This document shows, piece after piece, positions 1 to 8,812 of a stretch of DNA of 64,000 nucleotides. The translations under genes were made by a program, and so were the position numbers. The notes beneath the pieces were generated by a model. It did not search any database, had not been told where the DNA came from, and worked only from the letters and a program-made list of their open reading frames with translations. This DNA is from Streptomyces cinnabarinus (lineage in GTDB: Bacteria > Actinomycetota > Actinomycetes > Streptomycetales > Streptomycetaceae): the NCBI RefSeq assembly GCF_027270315.1, contig NZ_CP114413.1, positions 124,001-188,000 on the forward strand, given 5' to 3'. Each line of letters begins with the position of its first letter. The first letter of the stretch is position 1.

Positions 1-563
1 GAACGCCCGTCCTCCCGCTCCACCGCGGGTGGCCGGGCGAACTCGCCGACCAGGATGTTCGGCCGCAGTCGGCTCGCCATGGGCAGCACGGTGAGTTCGT
101 ACTGATCGCATTCGATCTCGCCGGTCAAGGGGTCGCGTTGGACGTGCGGGAAGCCCACGACCTGGCAGTCCCGCACCGGCTGGGCGGTGGCGACGCGCCC
201 CCAGCGCAGTCTGCCGAGCGGCTTGAGACCACTCTGCCGCAGCACGTCGGCGCGGGCCTCCAGCAGCGCGAGGTCACGCTTCTCGTCGACCCAGCGCACC
301 TCGCAGGCCGTCCACTGCGAGCCACTCGGGTGGATCACCGCGACCGTCTCGTGCCCGGCGGTCACGCGAGGCGACCCGTCCGCGGCGGGACCCGAGCCGC
401 CGTCGGACTCTTCCGGTTTCGCCTTCCGCACGACGTGTGCCGCGGTGAGGATGTGCCGGGGCGCCAGAAGCACACCGGTCCCCTGGGCGGTACCACGCGG
501 TCCGCGGGCGAAGCGGCTCGTGCCATGGCGTTCAGCGCGTGGTGTCGCGGCCGAAGCGGGCAC
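1..563 (-). CDS. Trypsin-like serine peptidase, partial (C-terminal part beyond window edge)
   Basis: The frame is open from a GTG at 563 to the left edge (187 codons visible). The motif GTGVLLAPRHILTAAHVV, about 40 residues in, is the chymotrypsin-fold block with the catalytic His. RDLALLEA further on carries the expected catalytic Asp. The Ser region lies outside the window. The start overlaps the end of the broken trypco2 gene just upstream, the usual arrangement for trypsin/trypco pairs in actinobacteria. In those pairs the protease is usually fused to or encoded beside effector or NTPase domains implicated in intracellular conflict. The N-terminus (VPASAATPRAERHG) looks unnatural for this family, so the start is uncertain: the true start may have been lost with the upstream lesion. 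Peptidase family assignment is firm; function and substrate are not visible. Confidence 0.75.
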   Translation of the reverse strand, partial: MPASAATPRAERHGTSRFARGPRGTAQGTGVLLAPRHILTAAHVVRKAKPEESDGGSGPAADGSPRVTAGHETVAVIHPSGSQWTACEVRWVDEKRDLALLEARADVLRQSGLKPLGRLRWGRVATAQPVRDCQVVGFPHVQRDPLTGEIECDQYELTVLPMASRLRPNILVGEFARPPAVEREDGR

Positions 564-806
564 TGCTGCCCTGTTCCGGGTTGCCCACCTCGACGGCCCC
601 TCCCGTACGGGTGTCCTTGGGGGTCAGAGTGAAGGCGACGCGGTGCGTACGGGTGTCGGCGCGGGTGCCGTCGACACCGGCGTCGACCACCCATGCGCGG
701 ACCTTGGCTCCCGTGGTGGCCTCCATGCGCAGCTCCAGAGCTGGTCCCGGACGGCCTCGATCGCGTCGGCGAGCTCGATTCCGTCCGGCGTGTCCGCCCG
801 CTCCAT
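532..806 (-). pseudogene. trypco2 (trypsin-co-occurring domain 2) gene with internal deletion and frameshift
   Basis: Reading from an ATG at 806, the N-terminus MERADTPDGIELADAIEAV matches the start of trypco2 proteins. After about 24 residues the frame moves. The rest of the domain (LELRMEATTGAKVRAWVV, then RTHRVAFTLTPKDTRTGG) continues in another frame to a stop at 532. Compared with the family, about 20 residues between the two parts are missing, so a deletion not divisible by three is the likely cause, near 735-740. Intact trypco2 domains are small beta-rich modules encoded next to trypsin-like peptidases, as here. Codon composition stays coding-like in both halves, which suggests a recent lesion or a sequencing error. 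Confidence 0.7.
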
Positions 807-975
807 GTGCCCCCGCTTTCGTCCCTCGATCAGCCGAATCTACCTCAACGAGGGCCCTGCGTAGCGGACTTGAGAAGACCCCGGTCCGGCACCGGATTGG
901 CCCATCCCCCTGGAGATCGCAGGGAAGCCTCGGGCCTGGCAGACTGTGCGCCACCTTTGGGGGAGGGAGATCGTC

Positions 976-2565
976 GTGCCGCATGAGCTGACCGTGCGCC
1001 GGATACTCGGGGACCAGCCGTTCGCCGAGATCGGCCGGCCCGTGTGGGCCGTGACCGACCCACGTCACGGCTGTGTCATCGCCGCCGGTGACCTCGGGCA
1101 CGTCACGTGGCGCGGTACGGGCCAGTGGCTCGGCCACCGCATCGGCGTCTACGACGCCGACACCCTCCGTCCACGCCACGTCGTCCCCTCCCGCTACCCC
1201 GTTTGCGCCATCGAGCCCCACCCCGAGCTGCCGCTCGCCGCGATCGGCACCGGCCGCTACGACGGCTCGTGGGACTTCCAGGGACAGCTGCTCCTACTGC
1301 ACCTGGAGACCGGGCACGTGACGAACCTGCTGAGCAAGAGCCGCCAGGTGCGCCACCTGCGCTGGCTGGAGGACGGCAGGCTCGCGATGCTGATCTCCCC
1401 CGAGGACAAGGACAGCGGCTTCCGCAAGGGCTTCGAGCTGGCCGTCGCGGTGGACGACTGGCTGTCCGCGCCGGCCGGACTGGTCGACCCCGACGACACA
1501 CGCCATCCGATGGTCGAGAGCGGGCTGCTGTACGACCCCCAGGTGAAGGACACCCTCGCGCGGCTGACGCAGGGCCGGTGGCAACGGCGGGCGGAGGTGC
1601 GGGACCTGGCGGTGCTGGCGGACGGCCGGGTGCTCGCCACCGGACCCCACACCGACCTCGAATGCTGGGATCCGTCGGGCGCCCCTGCGTGGTCCCTTCC
1701 CACGGACGGGGAGGGAAGCGTACGGATCGAGGCGGCGCCTGACGACACCTCGGCGTGGGTCACGTACCGGGGCTACCGGCGCGACGAGACGACGGGCCGC
1801 ACGGTCGACCGCGCGACCACGGTCCGGCGGATATCGACGGCGGACGGCGGCGAGTCGGACCGCCTGGACCTGCCGTCGGCCCCCGCGCTGTGCGCCGCCG
1901 CCGAAGGCTGGCTCGCCCTGCGCCCGCAAGGCCGCGACGCACACGCCACGCTGCTGCTCGCCCCCACGCACCAGGAGACGGCACGCCTCGACCTCGCCCC
2001 CAACCGCTCCAACTCCCCCGCACTGCGCGTCAGACACAGCGCCAGTCGGCTGTACGTGGACGGCCCCGGCCCGGACGACGACGCGCCGTGGATCCACGCG
2101 ATCGATCCTCCGACCGCCCACGCCTCCGCCACCTTGCGCGCCCTCTTCCCCTTGCACTGGGACCCTGCCTCGGCGCTCCAGCCCTGGTACGGCCCCGCCG
2201 TCGAGCTGACGCACGCCCTCGTCCACGCGGGCCGGGCCTACGAACGGGGCGCCACCTACGCGGACGCCCGTGAGGGAACGTACGTCGTCAGCCGCCGACT
2301 CCCGGACGGAGAGGCACGCTGGGTGTACCGCACCGACAAGCCGCTCGCCGATCTCGACGGCGACGAGCGGAAGTTGTACGCCGTGTATCTCACCGGCGAG
2401 ATGGAGACCCTGGACCCGGAGACGGGCGAGGTGCGCGCCCGGCACACCCTGCGCGCACACGGCCACCCGGTCACGCCGGTGTCCGCCGCGTACCGGGCGG
2501 ACCAACAGCGGCTGCTCGTGGGGACGGTGGACGGGCGGATCCTGGACTGCGAGGTCCGGGACTGA
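976..2565 (+). CDS. Beta-propeller-like (WD40/PQQ-type) protein of unknown function
   Basis: A 529-residue protein if started at GTG 976, which has GGGAGGGAGA at 961-970 at good spacing. A GTG at 946 in the same frame has no comparable ribosome site. The sequence has repeated W/D-rich strands typical of a beta-propeller, for example RHLRWLEDGRLAMLI, DLAVLADGRVLATG and LDPETGEVRARHTLRAHGHPVTPV, the last resembling PQQ or WD repeats. No signal peptide or membrane segment, so it is probably cytoplasmic. It is divergent from the trypco2/peptidase pair with about 170 bp between. Propeller proteins are sometimes sensors in such conflict loci, but nothing shows that here. No catalytic motif recognised. 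Confidence 0.6.
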   Translation: MPHELTVRRILGDQPFAEIGRPVWAVTDPRHGCVIAAGDLGHVTWRGTGQWLGHRIGVYDADTLRPRHVVPSRYPVCAIEPHPELPLAAIGTGRYDGSWDFQGQLLLLHLETGHVTNLLSKSRQVRHLRWLEDGRLAMLISPEDKDSGFRKGFELAVAVDDWLSAPAGLVDPDDTRHPMVESGLLYDPQVKDTLARLTQGRWQRRAEVRDLAVLADGRVLATGPHTDLECWDPSGAPAWSLPTDGEGSVRIEAAPDDTSAWVTYRGYRRDETTGRTVDRATTVRRISTADGGESDRLDLPSAPALCAAAEGWLALRPQGRDAHATLLLAPTHQETARLDLAPNRSNSPALRVRHSASRLYVDGPGPDDDAPWIHAIDPPTAHASATLRALFPLHWDPASALQPWYGPAVELTHALVHAGRAYERGATYADAREGTYVVSRRLPDGEARWVYRTDKPLADLDGDERKLYAVYLTGEMETLDPETGEVRARHTLRAHGHPVTPVSAAYRADQQRLLVGTVDGRILDCEVRD

Positions 2566-2581
2566 CCGGGGTGGGGTGGTG

Positions 2582-3751
2582 TCAGCGCCCCTCCGCGCGC
2601 ACACGCTCCGCGATACCCAAGGTCAGCTCCTCCGCCTGATCCTCCAGGTTCCATTTCCCGTCGCGGTAGGCGTGGTTGCTGACCCAGAACACGAGGACGC
2701 CGTCACGCAGGGACCGGCTCACCAGCCCGAGCGACCAGTCGTTGCCGCCGTCGTGCCAGGCGAGAGGGCCGTCCGGGGTGTCGCGAACGACCCAGCCATA
2801 GCCGTACGAGTCCTCTGATCCCGGCTCCGACACACGAGGTTCGAACAGCTTGTCCCTGGCCCGCGCCGGCAGGATCTCCTCACCCAGGAGCGCACGGTGC
2901 CAGCGGAGCATGTCCTGGGCGGTGGAGAGCATGCCGCCGTTGCCACGCAGGTTCCAATACGGTCCGTCGGCAGCCCAGGGGTGGTCGAAGGGCCTGCCCT
3001 TGCTGCGCCCCTTGCTGTCGTACTCCACCGCGACCAGGTGGCGCGGCCAGCGGGGCAGCACGTATCCGGTCTGCTCCATTCCGGCCGGGGCGAACAGGTG
3101 CCGGGCCAGGAACCCCTCGTACGTCTCCCCCGATGCCTCCTCGACTATCGCGGCCAGCACGCTGTATCCAGTGTTGGAGTAGTGGAACTCCTCGCCCGGG
3201 TCCGACCGCAGCCGCGACGACAGAGCCCCGCTCACCAACTCCTCCCGTGACAGAGGGTCGTAGTCATCGCCGAGTGCCTCGACCAGACCCGACGTGTGCG
3301 TGAGCAGGTGCTCGATCGTGATGGCGCGCTTGTCCTCGGGCACGGGCCGCCCGACGCCGAGGAACCGGCTGATCGGATCGCTCACCCGCAGCCGCCCCAT
3401 CGCCTCCAGCTTCACGATCGCGGCCGCGGTGAACTGCTTCGTCATCGACATGACGTCGTACACGGTCGCGCAGCTCGCGGGCGTACCGGCGGCTCGGTCC
3501 GCCGCTCCGAATCCGCCGCAGTACGCGAGCCGGTCCCCGCGCGCGGCGACCACCGTGCCGCTGGGCCCGGCAGGCAAAGTACGGCGCAGGAAGTCGGCGA
3601 CCGCCTCTCCGGGCCGGGACGGGGACTTCGCATCACGCACCGTCGGCGCCCCGGCGCCGGACTCGACGGCGCACCCGCCCAGCATCAGCACAACGGCGGC
3701 AGCGGAAGCGGTGATCGTACGGCGGCGGTGGCGGGACAGAGTCGTACCCAT
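2582..3751 (-). CDS. Lipoprotein serine hydrolase of the class C beta-lactamase/penicillin-binding fold
   Basis: 389 residues from ATG 3751, with GGAGGT three bases upstream. The N-terminus has an arginine-rich start, a hydrophobic stretch and the lipobox LGGC (Cys27), so the protein should be anchored outside the cytoplasmic membrane. All three signature motifs of the family are present: SMTK at 102-105 (nucleophile Ser and Lys), YSN at 191-193, and HDGG at 333-336 in place of KTG. Length is normal. Such proteins are D,D-peptidase-, esterase- or beta-lactamase-like, and substrate cannot be told from sequence. It is divergent from a small HTH membrane gene (start 3872) with 120 bp between, and its stop lies 16 bp from the convergent propeller gene. 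Confidence 0.85.
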   Translation of the reverse strand: MGTTLSRHRRRTITASAAAVVLMLGGCAVESGAGAPTVRDAKSPSRPGEAVADFLRRTLPAGPSGTVVAARGDRLAYCGGFGAADRAAGTPASCATVYDVMSMTKQFTAAAIVKLEAMGRLRVSDPISRFLGVGRPVPEDKRAITIEHLLTHTSGLVEALGDDYDPLSREELVSGALSSRLRSDPGEEFHYSNTGYSVLAAIVEEASGETYEGFLARHLFAPAGMEQTGYVLPRWPRHLVAVEYDSKGRSKGRPFDHPWAADGPYWNLRGNGGMLSTAQDMLRWHRALLGEEILPARARDKLFEPRVSEPGSEDSYGYGWVVRDTPDGPLAWHDGGNDWSLGLVSRSLRDGVLVFWVSNHAYRDGKWNLEDQAEELTLGIAERVRAEGR

Positions 3752-3871
3752 GTGACCTCCAACATCGGGAATCCGCCCCGAGGTTGGCTGCCGCTCTCGC
3801 CGTCCCTCAAGCCACAATGGTGTTCGAGCTTGTGCGAGCTCGTGTACGTCCAGGTCAACAGGGGGACCACC

Positions 3872-4354
3872 ATGACCACAGCACCGCCCACACCGGCCGA
3901 CAGCGACGCCGCCGCCTTCGTCGCGGCACTGCGCCGCCTCAAGGCATGGTCGGGCTTCAGCTACCGCCAACTGGAACGCCGCGCGACGCAGGCAGGCCAC
4001 ACCCTGCCCTACTCCACCGCCGCGACCATGCTCGGCAGGGACCGGCTGCCCCGTGCGGAGTTGGTCGCCGCGTTCGTGGCGGCGTGCGGGGTGGGGGCGG
4101 ACGAGGCGGAGGCGTGGCTGGACGCGCGCATGATGATCGCGTGCGGCGGGCGGGCAGCCGAGACCACGACCGTGCCGACGCCCACGCCTGCTCTGCGGAA
4201 GCGGAACAGGATGTTCCGCCGGCCCCGCTGGGCGCTCGCGGTGGCCGTGGCGCTCACCGCGGCACTTCTCGGCGGTGCGTCGGCGGGCGGTGCCTTCACC
4301 GACGACGTGGAGGTCAATGACACGGCGACCTCACTTCACCAGCCACGTTCCTGA
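3872..4354 (+). CDS. Small helix-turn-helix protein with C-terminal membrane segment
   Basis: 160 residues from ATG 3872 (AGGGGGACC upstream). Residues about 14-80 form the helix-rich module common in Streptomyces XRE-like proteins: LRRLKAWSGFSYRQLERRA, then LPYSTAATMLGRDRLPRAEL. A basic stretch (RKRNRMFRRPRW) is followed by a single hydrophobic helix (ALAVAVALTAALLGGASAGG) near residue 125. This predicts a DNA- or protein-binding head on the cytoplasmic side and a short outside tail. It is divergent from the lipoprotein hydrolase. Proteins of this shape are usually annotated only as HTH-domain proteins, and the target is unknown. Confidence 0.7.
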   Translation: MTTAPPTPADSDAAAFVAALRRLKAWSGFSYRQLERRATQAGHTLPYSTAATMLGRDRLPRAELVAAFVAACGVGADEAEAWLDARMMIACGGRAAETTTVPTPTPALRKRNRMFRRPRWALAVAVALTAALLGGASAGGAFTDDVEVNDTATSLHQPRS

Positions 4355-4412
4355 TCGCTGGGATCGGAGGTGGCTTCTCCTCGGGGCTGCGTAAAGTACC
4401 TGCGGTCATCGA

Positions 4413-5048
4413 ATGGAGAAGATCTTGGACGCGGTCGAGTTCCCCCTCAGCGCTCGGGTGCGCGGGGCCCGGCGCCGGCTCGTCGCCACGAGCGCGGCGG
4501 GCGCCGTCCTCGCGGGAACCACTGTGGCATCCGTGGTCGCCGACGCCTCCGGGTGGGTGTCGGTGCCGCGGGCGATTCAGGCGGGGCTGGTGCTGGTCAC
4601 GCTGTTCGCGCTGCCCGTCGCATGGGTGGGGGTGCACGCCGTGTGGGCGCTGCGTGGGCGGGCCGAGTTGTTCACCGCCGCCGGAGACCACCCGCGGCGG
4701 CGGCCCACCGACCGGCAGTTCGCCAACCACCTGCGCGACGAGCACCCGCTCACCCCACTGTGGTGGATGGTTGCCGTCCTCGGCGGGCTCGGCACGCTCT
4801 GCCTCGGCGTCGCGCTCCCGTTCGCCCTGGCGGACGGCGCCGTACTCGCCGGTGCACTCCTCGGAACCGGGCTCGCCGTCTCCCTGGCCGCCCTCGCCCT
4901 GGCCGTGCCCGGCATCCGCCGCGCCGACCGCCAGGGCTTGGAGGACCGCAAGCGGCGTACGGCACTGTGGTCCGTTCCTACTGCCGTCGAACGCAGGCTC
5001 GCGATCCCCCTCCTCGGCGTCGGCGACGGGGGGCACCTGGGTGCGTGA
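4413..5048 (+). CDS. Hypothetical four-helix membrane protein
   Basis: 211 residues. Four hydrophobic segments are visible: around 28-45 (AAGAVLAGTTVASVVA), 57-80 (LVLVTLFALPVAWVGVHAVW), 117-140 (WWMVAVLGGLGTLCLGVAL) and 142-165 (LAGALLGTGLAVSLAALALAV). Loops are charged, including RRRPTDRQFANHLRDEHPLTP. ATG 4413 is taken as the start. A TTG at 4425, placed better behind GGAGAAG (4415-4421), is an alternative. It lies downstream of the HTH membrane gene in the same direction, 58 bp apart, so it may be cotranscribed. No family recognised. Confidence 0.6.
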   Translation: MEKILDAVEFPLSARVRGARRRLVATSAAGAVLAGTTVASVVADASGWVSVPRAIQAGLVLVTLFALPVAWVGVHAVWALRGRAELFTAAGDHPRRRPTDRQFANHLRDEHPLTPLWWMVAVLGGLGTLCLGVALPFALADGAVLAGALLGTGLAVSLAALALAVPGIRRADRQGLEDRKRRTALWSVPTAVERRLAIPLLGVGDGGHLGA

Positions 5049-5085
5049 GCGCCGCCTGACGTACTCGTCTTCAGGATGAACTGGC

Positions 5086-6594
5086 TCAGTGCTCGCAGAG
5101 CGAGAACTCTCGTTCGTAGAGCTGCTCGTTGTGTTCGTCGACGAAGAACTTGCGTTCCTGCATGAGTTGTTCGCGGTAGCCCTTGGCCTGCTCCAGGGTC
5201 ATGGTCGAGGTGTCGGACCATGGCTGTTGCGGCGGCACATCGGATGTCGAGACGATCTTCTCCGAGGGGTCGACCAGGAAGAACGCGAGAATTTTGCGAT
5301 GTCCGGGGCGGGTGGGGTCCGCGAGGCGGAATGAGCCGACGCGGTGCTGCAGGATGTTCGGGAACGCCAGGCAACGGCCCGCCGGGGTCGCTGCCGACCC
5401 CAGCACCTGGTTCAGGGCGTCCTCGTCCTCCAGGCCGTAGACGTCACGCATTCCGTTGTCGTCGCTCTGTTCGTACTCCGGGTCATCGAGTGCCGCCCGG
5501 AAACTCAGCCGGCTCTCGGTGATGTTCTCGCTGTCCCAGTAGTAGATGCCGGTCGAGACGATCCGCTCGTTCATCATCCCCTCGACATGCCAGGAACCGC
5601 CGTCGTACTCGGGCTTTTCCGGGGTGAGATGAATGGTGGCCAGCTTGACGATGACCTGGACACGGCGGCCGCGCAGGTCGACGCGGGCGGAGTCGTCGGG
5701 CAACTCGGGCTGGGTGAATTCCGGGGCGTCGGGGATGACCGGGCGGCGGTTCTCCCACCAATCGTCCTGGGCCCTCTCCCAGGCACGGACGGCTTCGGCG
5801 TAGGCCTCATCACCACTGTAGGAAGACTTGTCCGGATACTCCGGCTCCGAGTCGTACCACCCGTAGGGATCGACCTCGATCCGCAGGGGTCGCGGATGAC
5901 GCAGATCGGTGAGCACGTTCTCCAGCAGCGGGCGCATGCGCGCGAACAAGTCCGGGAGGACGGAGGCCAGTTCGCGGTGCGTCTCGGGGTGGACGTTGTT
6001 GACGTATGAACGGAAGGCGACGTCGCCTTCGTCGCTGACGTCGACGTCCGTGGGCAACCACTGGAACTTCTCGGAGAATTCGTACCGGGAGTACCGGTTC
6101 GTCGGGTTCTGCCAAGCCTGCTCGGGTGCGCCGCTCACCTCGTGCACCAGGCAGAAGAGTGAGGGATGAACCAGGTCCAGCACCTGGCCATCGGATCCGG
6201 GATGCCAGTCCTTCTCCGCCTCGGGGACCTCTTCCAGAACCCGAACCGCGTCGCGCAGCCGGGATCTGAGCTCGTCGTCGACCAGGGTGTCCGACTGCCA
6301 CACGCCGTCAACGGCGGACACCTCGGCACCGGTTCGCCCGTCCCGCAGTGCGGCATAGTGCGCGAGTTCGGCAAGCACGTAACGGACCTGCGCTTCGGTG
6401 AGGCCCTGGGCGACCGCCTCCTGCGTCCACCTGGCGACGATGGAGGCGTCGTTCATCTTGTCGAACCACCCAGGCTTCGCCCGAATGTGGGCGCTGCACT
6501 GCATCATCTCAAGTTCCCGCAGCGTTCGCGGTGTCGCGAACGCTATGGAACCGGATGCGTGAAAGGGCAGCGGGAAAGCAGACAGGCCGGTCAA
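5086..6594 (-). CDS. DUF4246 protein, predicted 2-oxoglutarate/Fe(II)-type oxygenase
   Basis: 502 residues from a TTG at 6594 preceded by GGGAGGACC. The diagnostic block of DUF4246, GSWHVEGMMNERIVSTGIYY at about 333-352 followed by WDSENITESR, is intact. H336 and E338 have the spacing of a metal-binding HxD/E pair, and H432 with R433/K434 in PGHRKILAFFLVDP fits the distal His and the 2-oxoglutarate-binding basic residue of the cupin oxygenase superfamily. The family is best known from fungi and is patchy in bacteria. No signal peptide. It stands alone, convergent with the 4413 membrane gene. Substrate unknown; the oxygenase role is inference from motif layout. Confidence 0.75.
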   Translation of the reverse strand: MTGLSAFPLPFHASGSIAFATPRTLRELEMMQCSAHIRAKPGWFDKMNDASIVARWTQEAVAQGLTEAQVRYVLAELAHYAALRDGRTGAEVSAVDGVWQSDTLVDDELRSRLRDAVRVLEEVPEAEKDWHPGSDGQVLDLVHPSLFCLVHEVSGAPEQAWQNPTNRYSRYEFSEKFQWLPTDVDVSDEGDVAFRSYVNNVHPETHRELASVLPDLFARMRPLLENVLTDLRHPRPLRIEVDPYGWYDSEPEYPDKSSYSGDEAYAEAVRAWERAQDDWWENRRPVIPDAPEFTQPELPDDSARVDLRGRRVQVIVKLATIHLTPEKPEYDGGSWHVEGMMNERIVSTGIYYWDSENITESRLSFRAALDDPEYEQSDDNGMRDVYGLEDEDALNQVLGSAATPAGRCLAFPNILQHRVGSFRLADPTRPGHRKILAFFLVDPSEKIVSTSDVPPQQPWSDTSTMTLEQAKGYREQLMQERKFFVDEHNEQLYEREFSLCEH

Positions 6595-6642
6595 TTCTCT
6601 TGGTCCTCCCAGTCGATGTGCGGCGGCGGGAAGGATACTTCA

Positions 6643-6657
6643 GCGGTGTGACACCGC
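6643..6657. promoter_or_regulatory. 15-bp perfect palindrome, candidate operator
   Basis: GCGGTGT-G-ACACCGC lies in the 249-bp divergent gap between the DUF4246 gene (start 6594) and the SMP-30 gene (start 6844). Further GTCACACC half-site-like words follow at about 6698 and 6744. It sits 49 bp upstream of the DUF4246 start, a plausible place for a repressor site. No regulator gene is adjacent. Confidence 0.4.
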
Positions 6658-6843
6658 AGCCGCGGTCTTGGGTGGGCCTGGTTGCGGTCGGCCTGTCACA
6701 CCGTCACAGCCGACGAACACCGCTAACCTCACTGGTCACTAAGCGTCACACCCCGAGCACGCGCTCGATGCACATCGTCTCGCATCGATGAGTTCCGACG
6801 CCCGGGGTGGTCCACCGCTGTACGCAGCGAGGGGAGAAGCGGA

Positions 6844-7680
6844 ATGAGCACACCCGAAGTCCTGATGGAAGGCATCGTGTTCGGCGAGTCACCACGCTGG
6901 CACGACGAGCGGCTCTGGTTCTCCGACTGGGGCGCGCACCAGGTGATCGCACTGGACGCCGACGGCCACCACGAGGTCGTCGTCACCGTTCCGTCCTTCC
7001 CCATGTGCATCGACTTCCTCCCCGACGGACGACTGCTCGTCGTGGATTCGGCACACCAACGGCTGCTGCGCCACGAACCCGACGGATCACTCGTCCCGCA
7101 TGCCGACCTCGCCAAGATCTCGGAGAAACCGTGGAACGACATCGTGGTCGACGGCCGGGGCAACGCCTATGTCAACACCATCGGCTTCGACTTCCCCGGC
7201 GGTGAGTTCGCACCGGGCCAGGTCGTGCTCGTCACGCCGGAAGGAGAGGTCCACCGGGTCGCCGACGACCTGGCGTTCCCCAACGGCATGGCGATCACTC
7301 CGGACGGTGCCACGCTGATCGTCGCGGAGTCGTACGCGAACCGGCTCACCGCCTACGACATCGACAGCGACGGCAGCCTCGGCAACCGGCGTGTCTGGGC
7401 GGAGACACCCGACGACCACCCGGACGGGATCTGCCTGGATGCCGAGGGCGCCGCTTGGTACGCCGACGTCGGCAACCAGCGCTGTGTCCGTGTGCGCGAG
7501 GGCGGCAAAGTGCTCGCCACCCTCGCCCTCGACCGGGGCGCCTTCGCCTGCGCACTCAGCCGCGGCGATGACCCCCGCCTCTTCGTCGTCGGTCAGACCT
7601 GGGGCGGAGCCCAGACGCAGAAACCCAGCGGACAGGTGGTGGCGTTCCCGGCACCGGCACCGGGTGCTGGGAAACCCTGA
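6844..7680 (+). CDS. SMP-30/gluconolactonase/LRE family protein
   Basis: 278 residues from ATG 6844 with GAGGGGAGAAG upstream. The six-bladed propeller signature is clear: GIVFGESPRWHDERLWFSDW at the N-terminus holds the first metal-ligand Glu (E of GESPRW), and DLAFPNGMAITPDG and PDGICLDAEGAAWYADV hold the Asn and Asp ligand positions seen in SMP-30. These enzymes hydrolyse sugar or xenobiotic lactones with a divalent metal. No signal peptide, so cytoplasmic. The gene appears monocistronic. Family is sure; the substrate is not. Confidence 0.88.
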   Translation: MSTPEVLMEGIVFGESPRWHDERLWFSDWGAHQVIALDADGHHEVVVTVPSFPMCIDFLPDGRLLVVDSAHQRLLRHEPDGSLVPHADLAKISEKPWNDIVVDGRGNAYVNTIGFDFPGGEFAPGQVVLVTPEGEVHRVADDLAFPNGMAITPDGATLIVAESYANRLTAYDIDSDGSLGNRRVWAETPDDHPDGICLDAEGAAWYADVGNQRCVRVREGGKVLATLALDRGAFACALSRGDDPRLFVVGQTWGGAQTQKPSGQVVAFPAPAPGAGKP

Positions 7681-8165
7681 CCCACCCAGGCCCGGCATCC
7701 CGAGCCGGTTGCCGCCTGTGGCAGGCTCAGCCCCCATACACAGAGCACTACGCGGATGTCTTCGACACCCCGAGTCACGTCCTCGCTTCGACGATGGCAC
7801 TGGTCCAGCGCGTGGCCGGGCCATGAGGACCGTGTTGGGGGCCTCAGGAGTGAACGTCCTCAGCGCCAGCGGCCCGGGAGCGGAGCCGGTGACGCCGACG
7901 CGAAGCTCGCCGAGAGCATGGCTCGCGGACAGCACCCCAGGAGCTGATCCAGATCCTGAGAACAGAGTTCTGGCACATACTTTGGTGGCTACTCAAGGGC
8001 TCGGTAGTCACGTGACGGACTAGCCAGCTACGGAGCCTCGGCTGGCTCGTACGGGTAACACTCCGGGGCGGCCTCCCTGGCCTCCTCCGGAGCCAGTCAG
8101 AGCACAGCGAAGGATGCGAACGGTCCGCGAGGTCCAATGTCAGTGCCCGTTCATAGGATCACGGC
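7681..8165. other. 485-bp stretch without a convincing gene; coding-like debris
   Basis: No frame has both a start with a ribosome site and length. Short protein-like pieces occur in different frames on the plus strand: EHYADVFDTPSHVLAST ending in a stop near 7825, DAKLAESMARGQ ending near 7947, and ELIQILRTEFWHILWWLLKG ending near 8012. They look like remains of one or more decayed genes. None could be tied to a family. Confidence 0.35.
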
Positions 8166-8714
8166 ATGTCTGATGCCTTCACCGTCCTGTGGACCCATGC
8201 CACGTGCCATGCCCTGCGCAAAGCGGGCCGCGTGGGTGAGCGTCCGCCCGTCGCTTTCAGCGGCGTTCATTCCTCTCTGCCCGCATGGTCGGGTGCTCGT
8301 TCCGGGGACGAGGTGTACGCGCTGCACGTCAACCAGTGCCAGGTGTTCGTCGTGAGCCAGATGCGGGTGATCGACACGGAGCGCCGGGACTGCTGCGGCA
8401 CGACCCCCGCGACATGGGACGCCCCCGCGTATCCCGGGCACGGCGACTGGTCGATGCTCGGCGCCGGTGGCTGTGGCGCCATGGCGGTGCACGTGGACGC
8501 CACGCCCGTACGCTTCGACGTCCCGATCCCCGGCGATCTCCTTGCACGGCTCACCTGGCGCAACCGCAAGGGCCAGACCCGCACTCTGAAGTACGTGGTG
8601 GACGGCCGCCTCGAACGCTCAGTCAGCCTCCAGGGGTTCTACCGACTGACCCCCGAGTCCGCTGACGAGCTGGCGGCGACCGTCAACAGCGCGGGTCCGG
8701 CCTCGGTGGCGTAG
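8166..8714 (+). CDS. Hypothetical protein
   Basis: 182 residues, ATG 8166 with AGGAT nearby. Soluble, no signal peptide or membrane segment. The middle part is cysteine-containing (RRDCCGTTP, GAGGCGAMAVHV), and the C-terminal half is regular and strand-rich (RLTWRNRKGQTRTLKYVVDG). Phrases such as LHVNQCQVFVVSQMRVI and YPGHGDWSMLG suggest a conserved Streptomyces hypothetical, but no family is recognised. It faces the SDR gene tail to tail, with a hairpin between them. Confidence 0.55.
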   Translation: MSDAFTVLWTHATCHALRKAGRVGERPPVAFSGVHSSLPAWSGARSGDEVYALHVNQCQVFVVSQMRVIDTERRDCCGTTPATWDAPAYPGHGDWSMLGAGGCGAMAVHVDATPVRFDVPIPGDLLARLTWRNRKGQTRTLKYVVDGRLERSVSLQGFYRLTPESADELAATVNSAGPASVA

Positions 8715-8776
8715 CTACATCTGAACGCGTTTTGCGGTGTAGCGAGTTGGTGCCTCGGTGTGCCGTGGGAACCCAG

Positions 8777-8791
8777 TGGTCGCCGCGACCA
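8777..8791. terminator. Hairpin between convergent genes, possible bidirectional terminator
   Basis: TGGTCGC-C-GCGACCA is a perfect dyad between the stops of the 8166 gene (8714) and the SDR gene (8813). There is no U-tract, which is usual in Streptomyces. Confidence 0.45.
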
Positions 8792-8812
8792 ACGGCTCGC
8801 GCCTACGCACCG

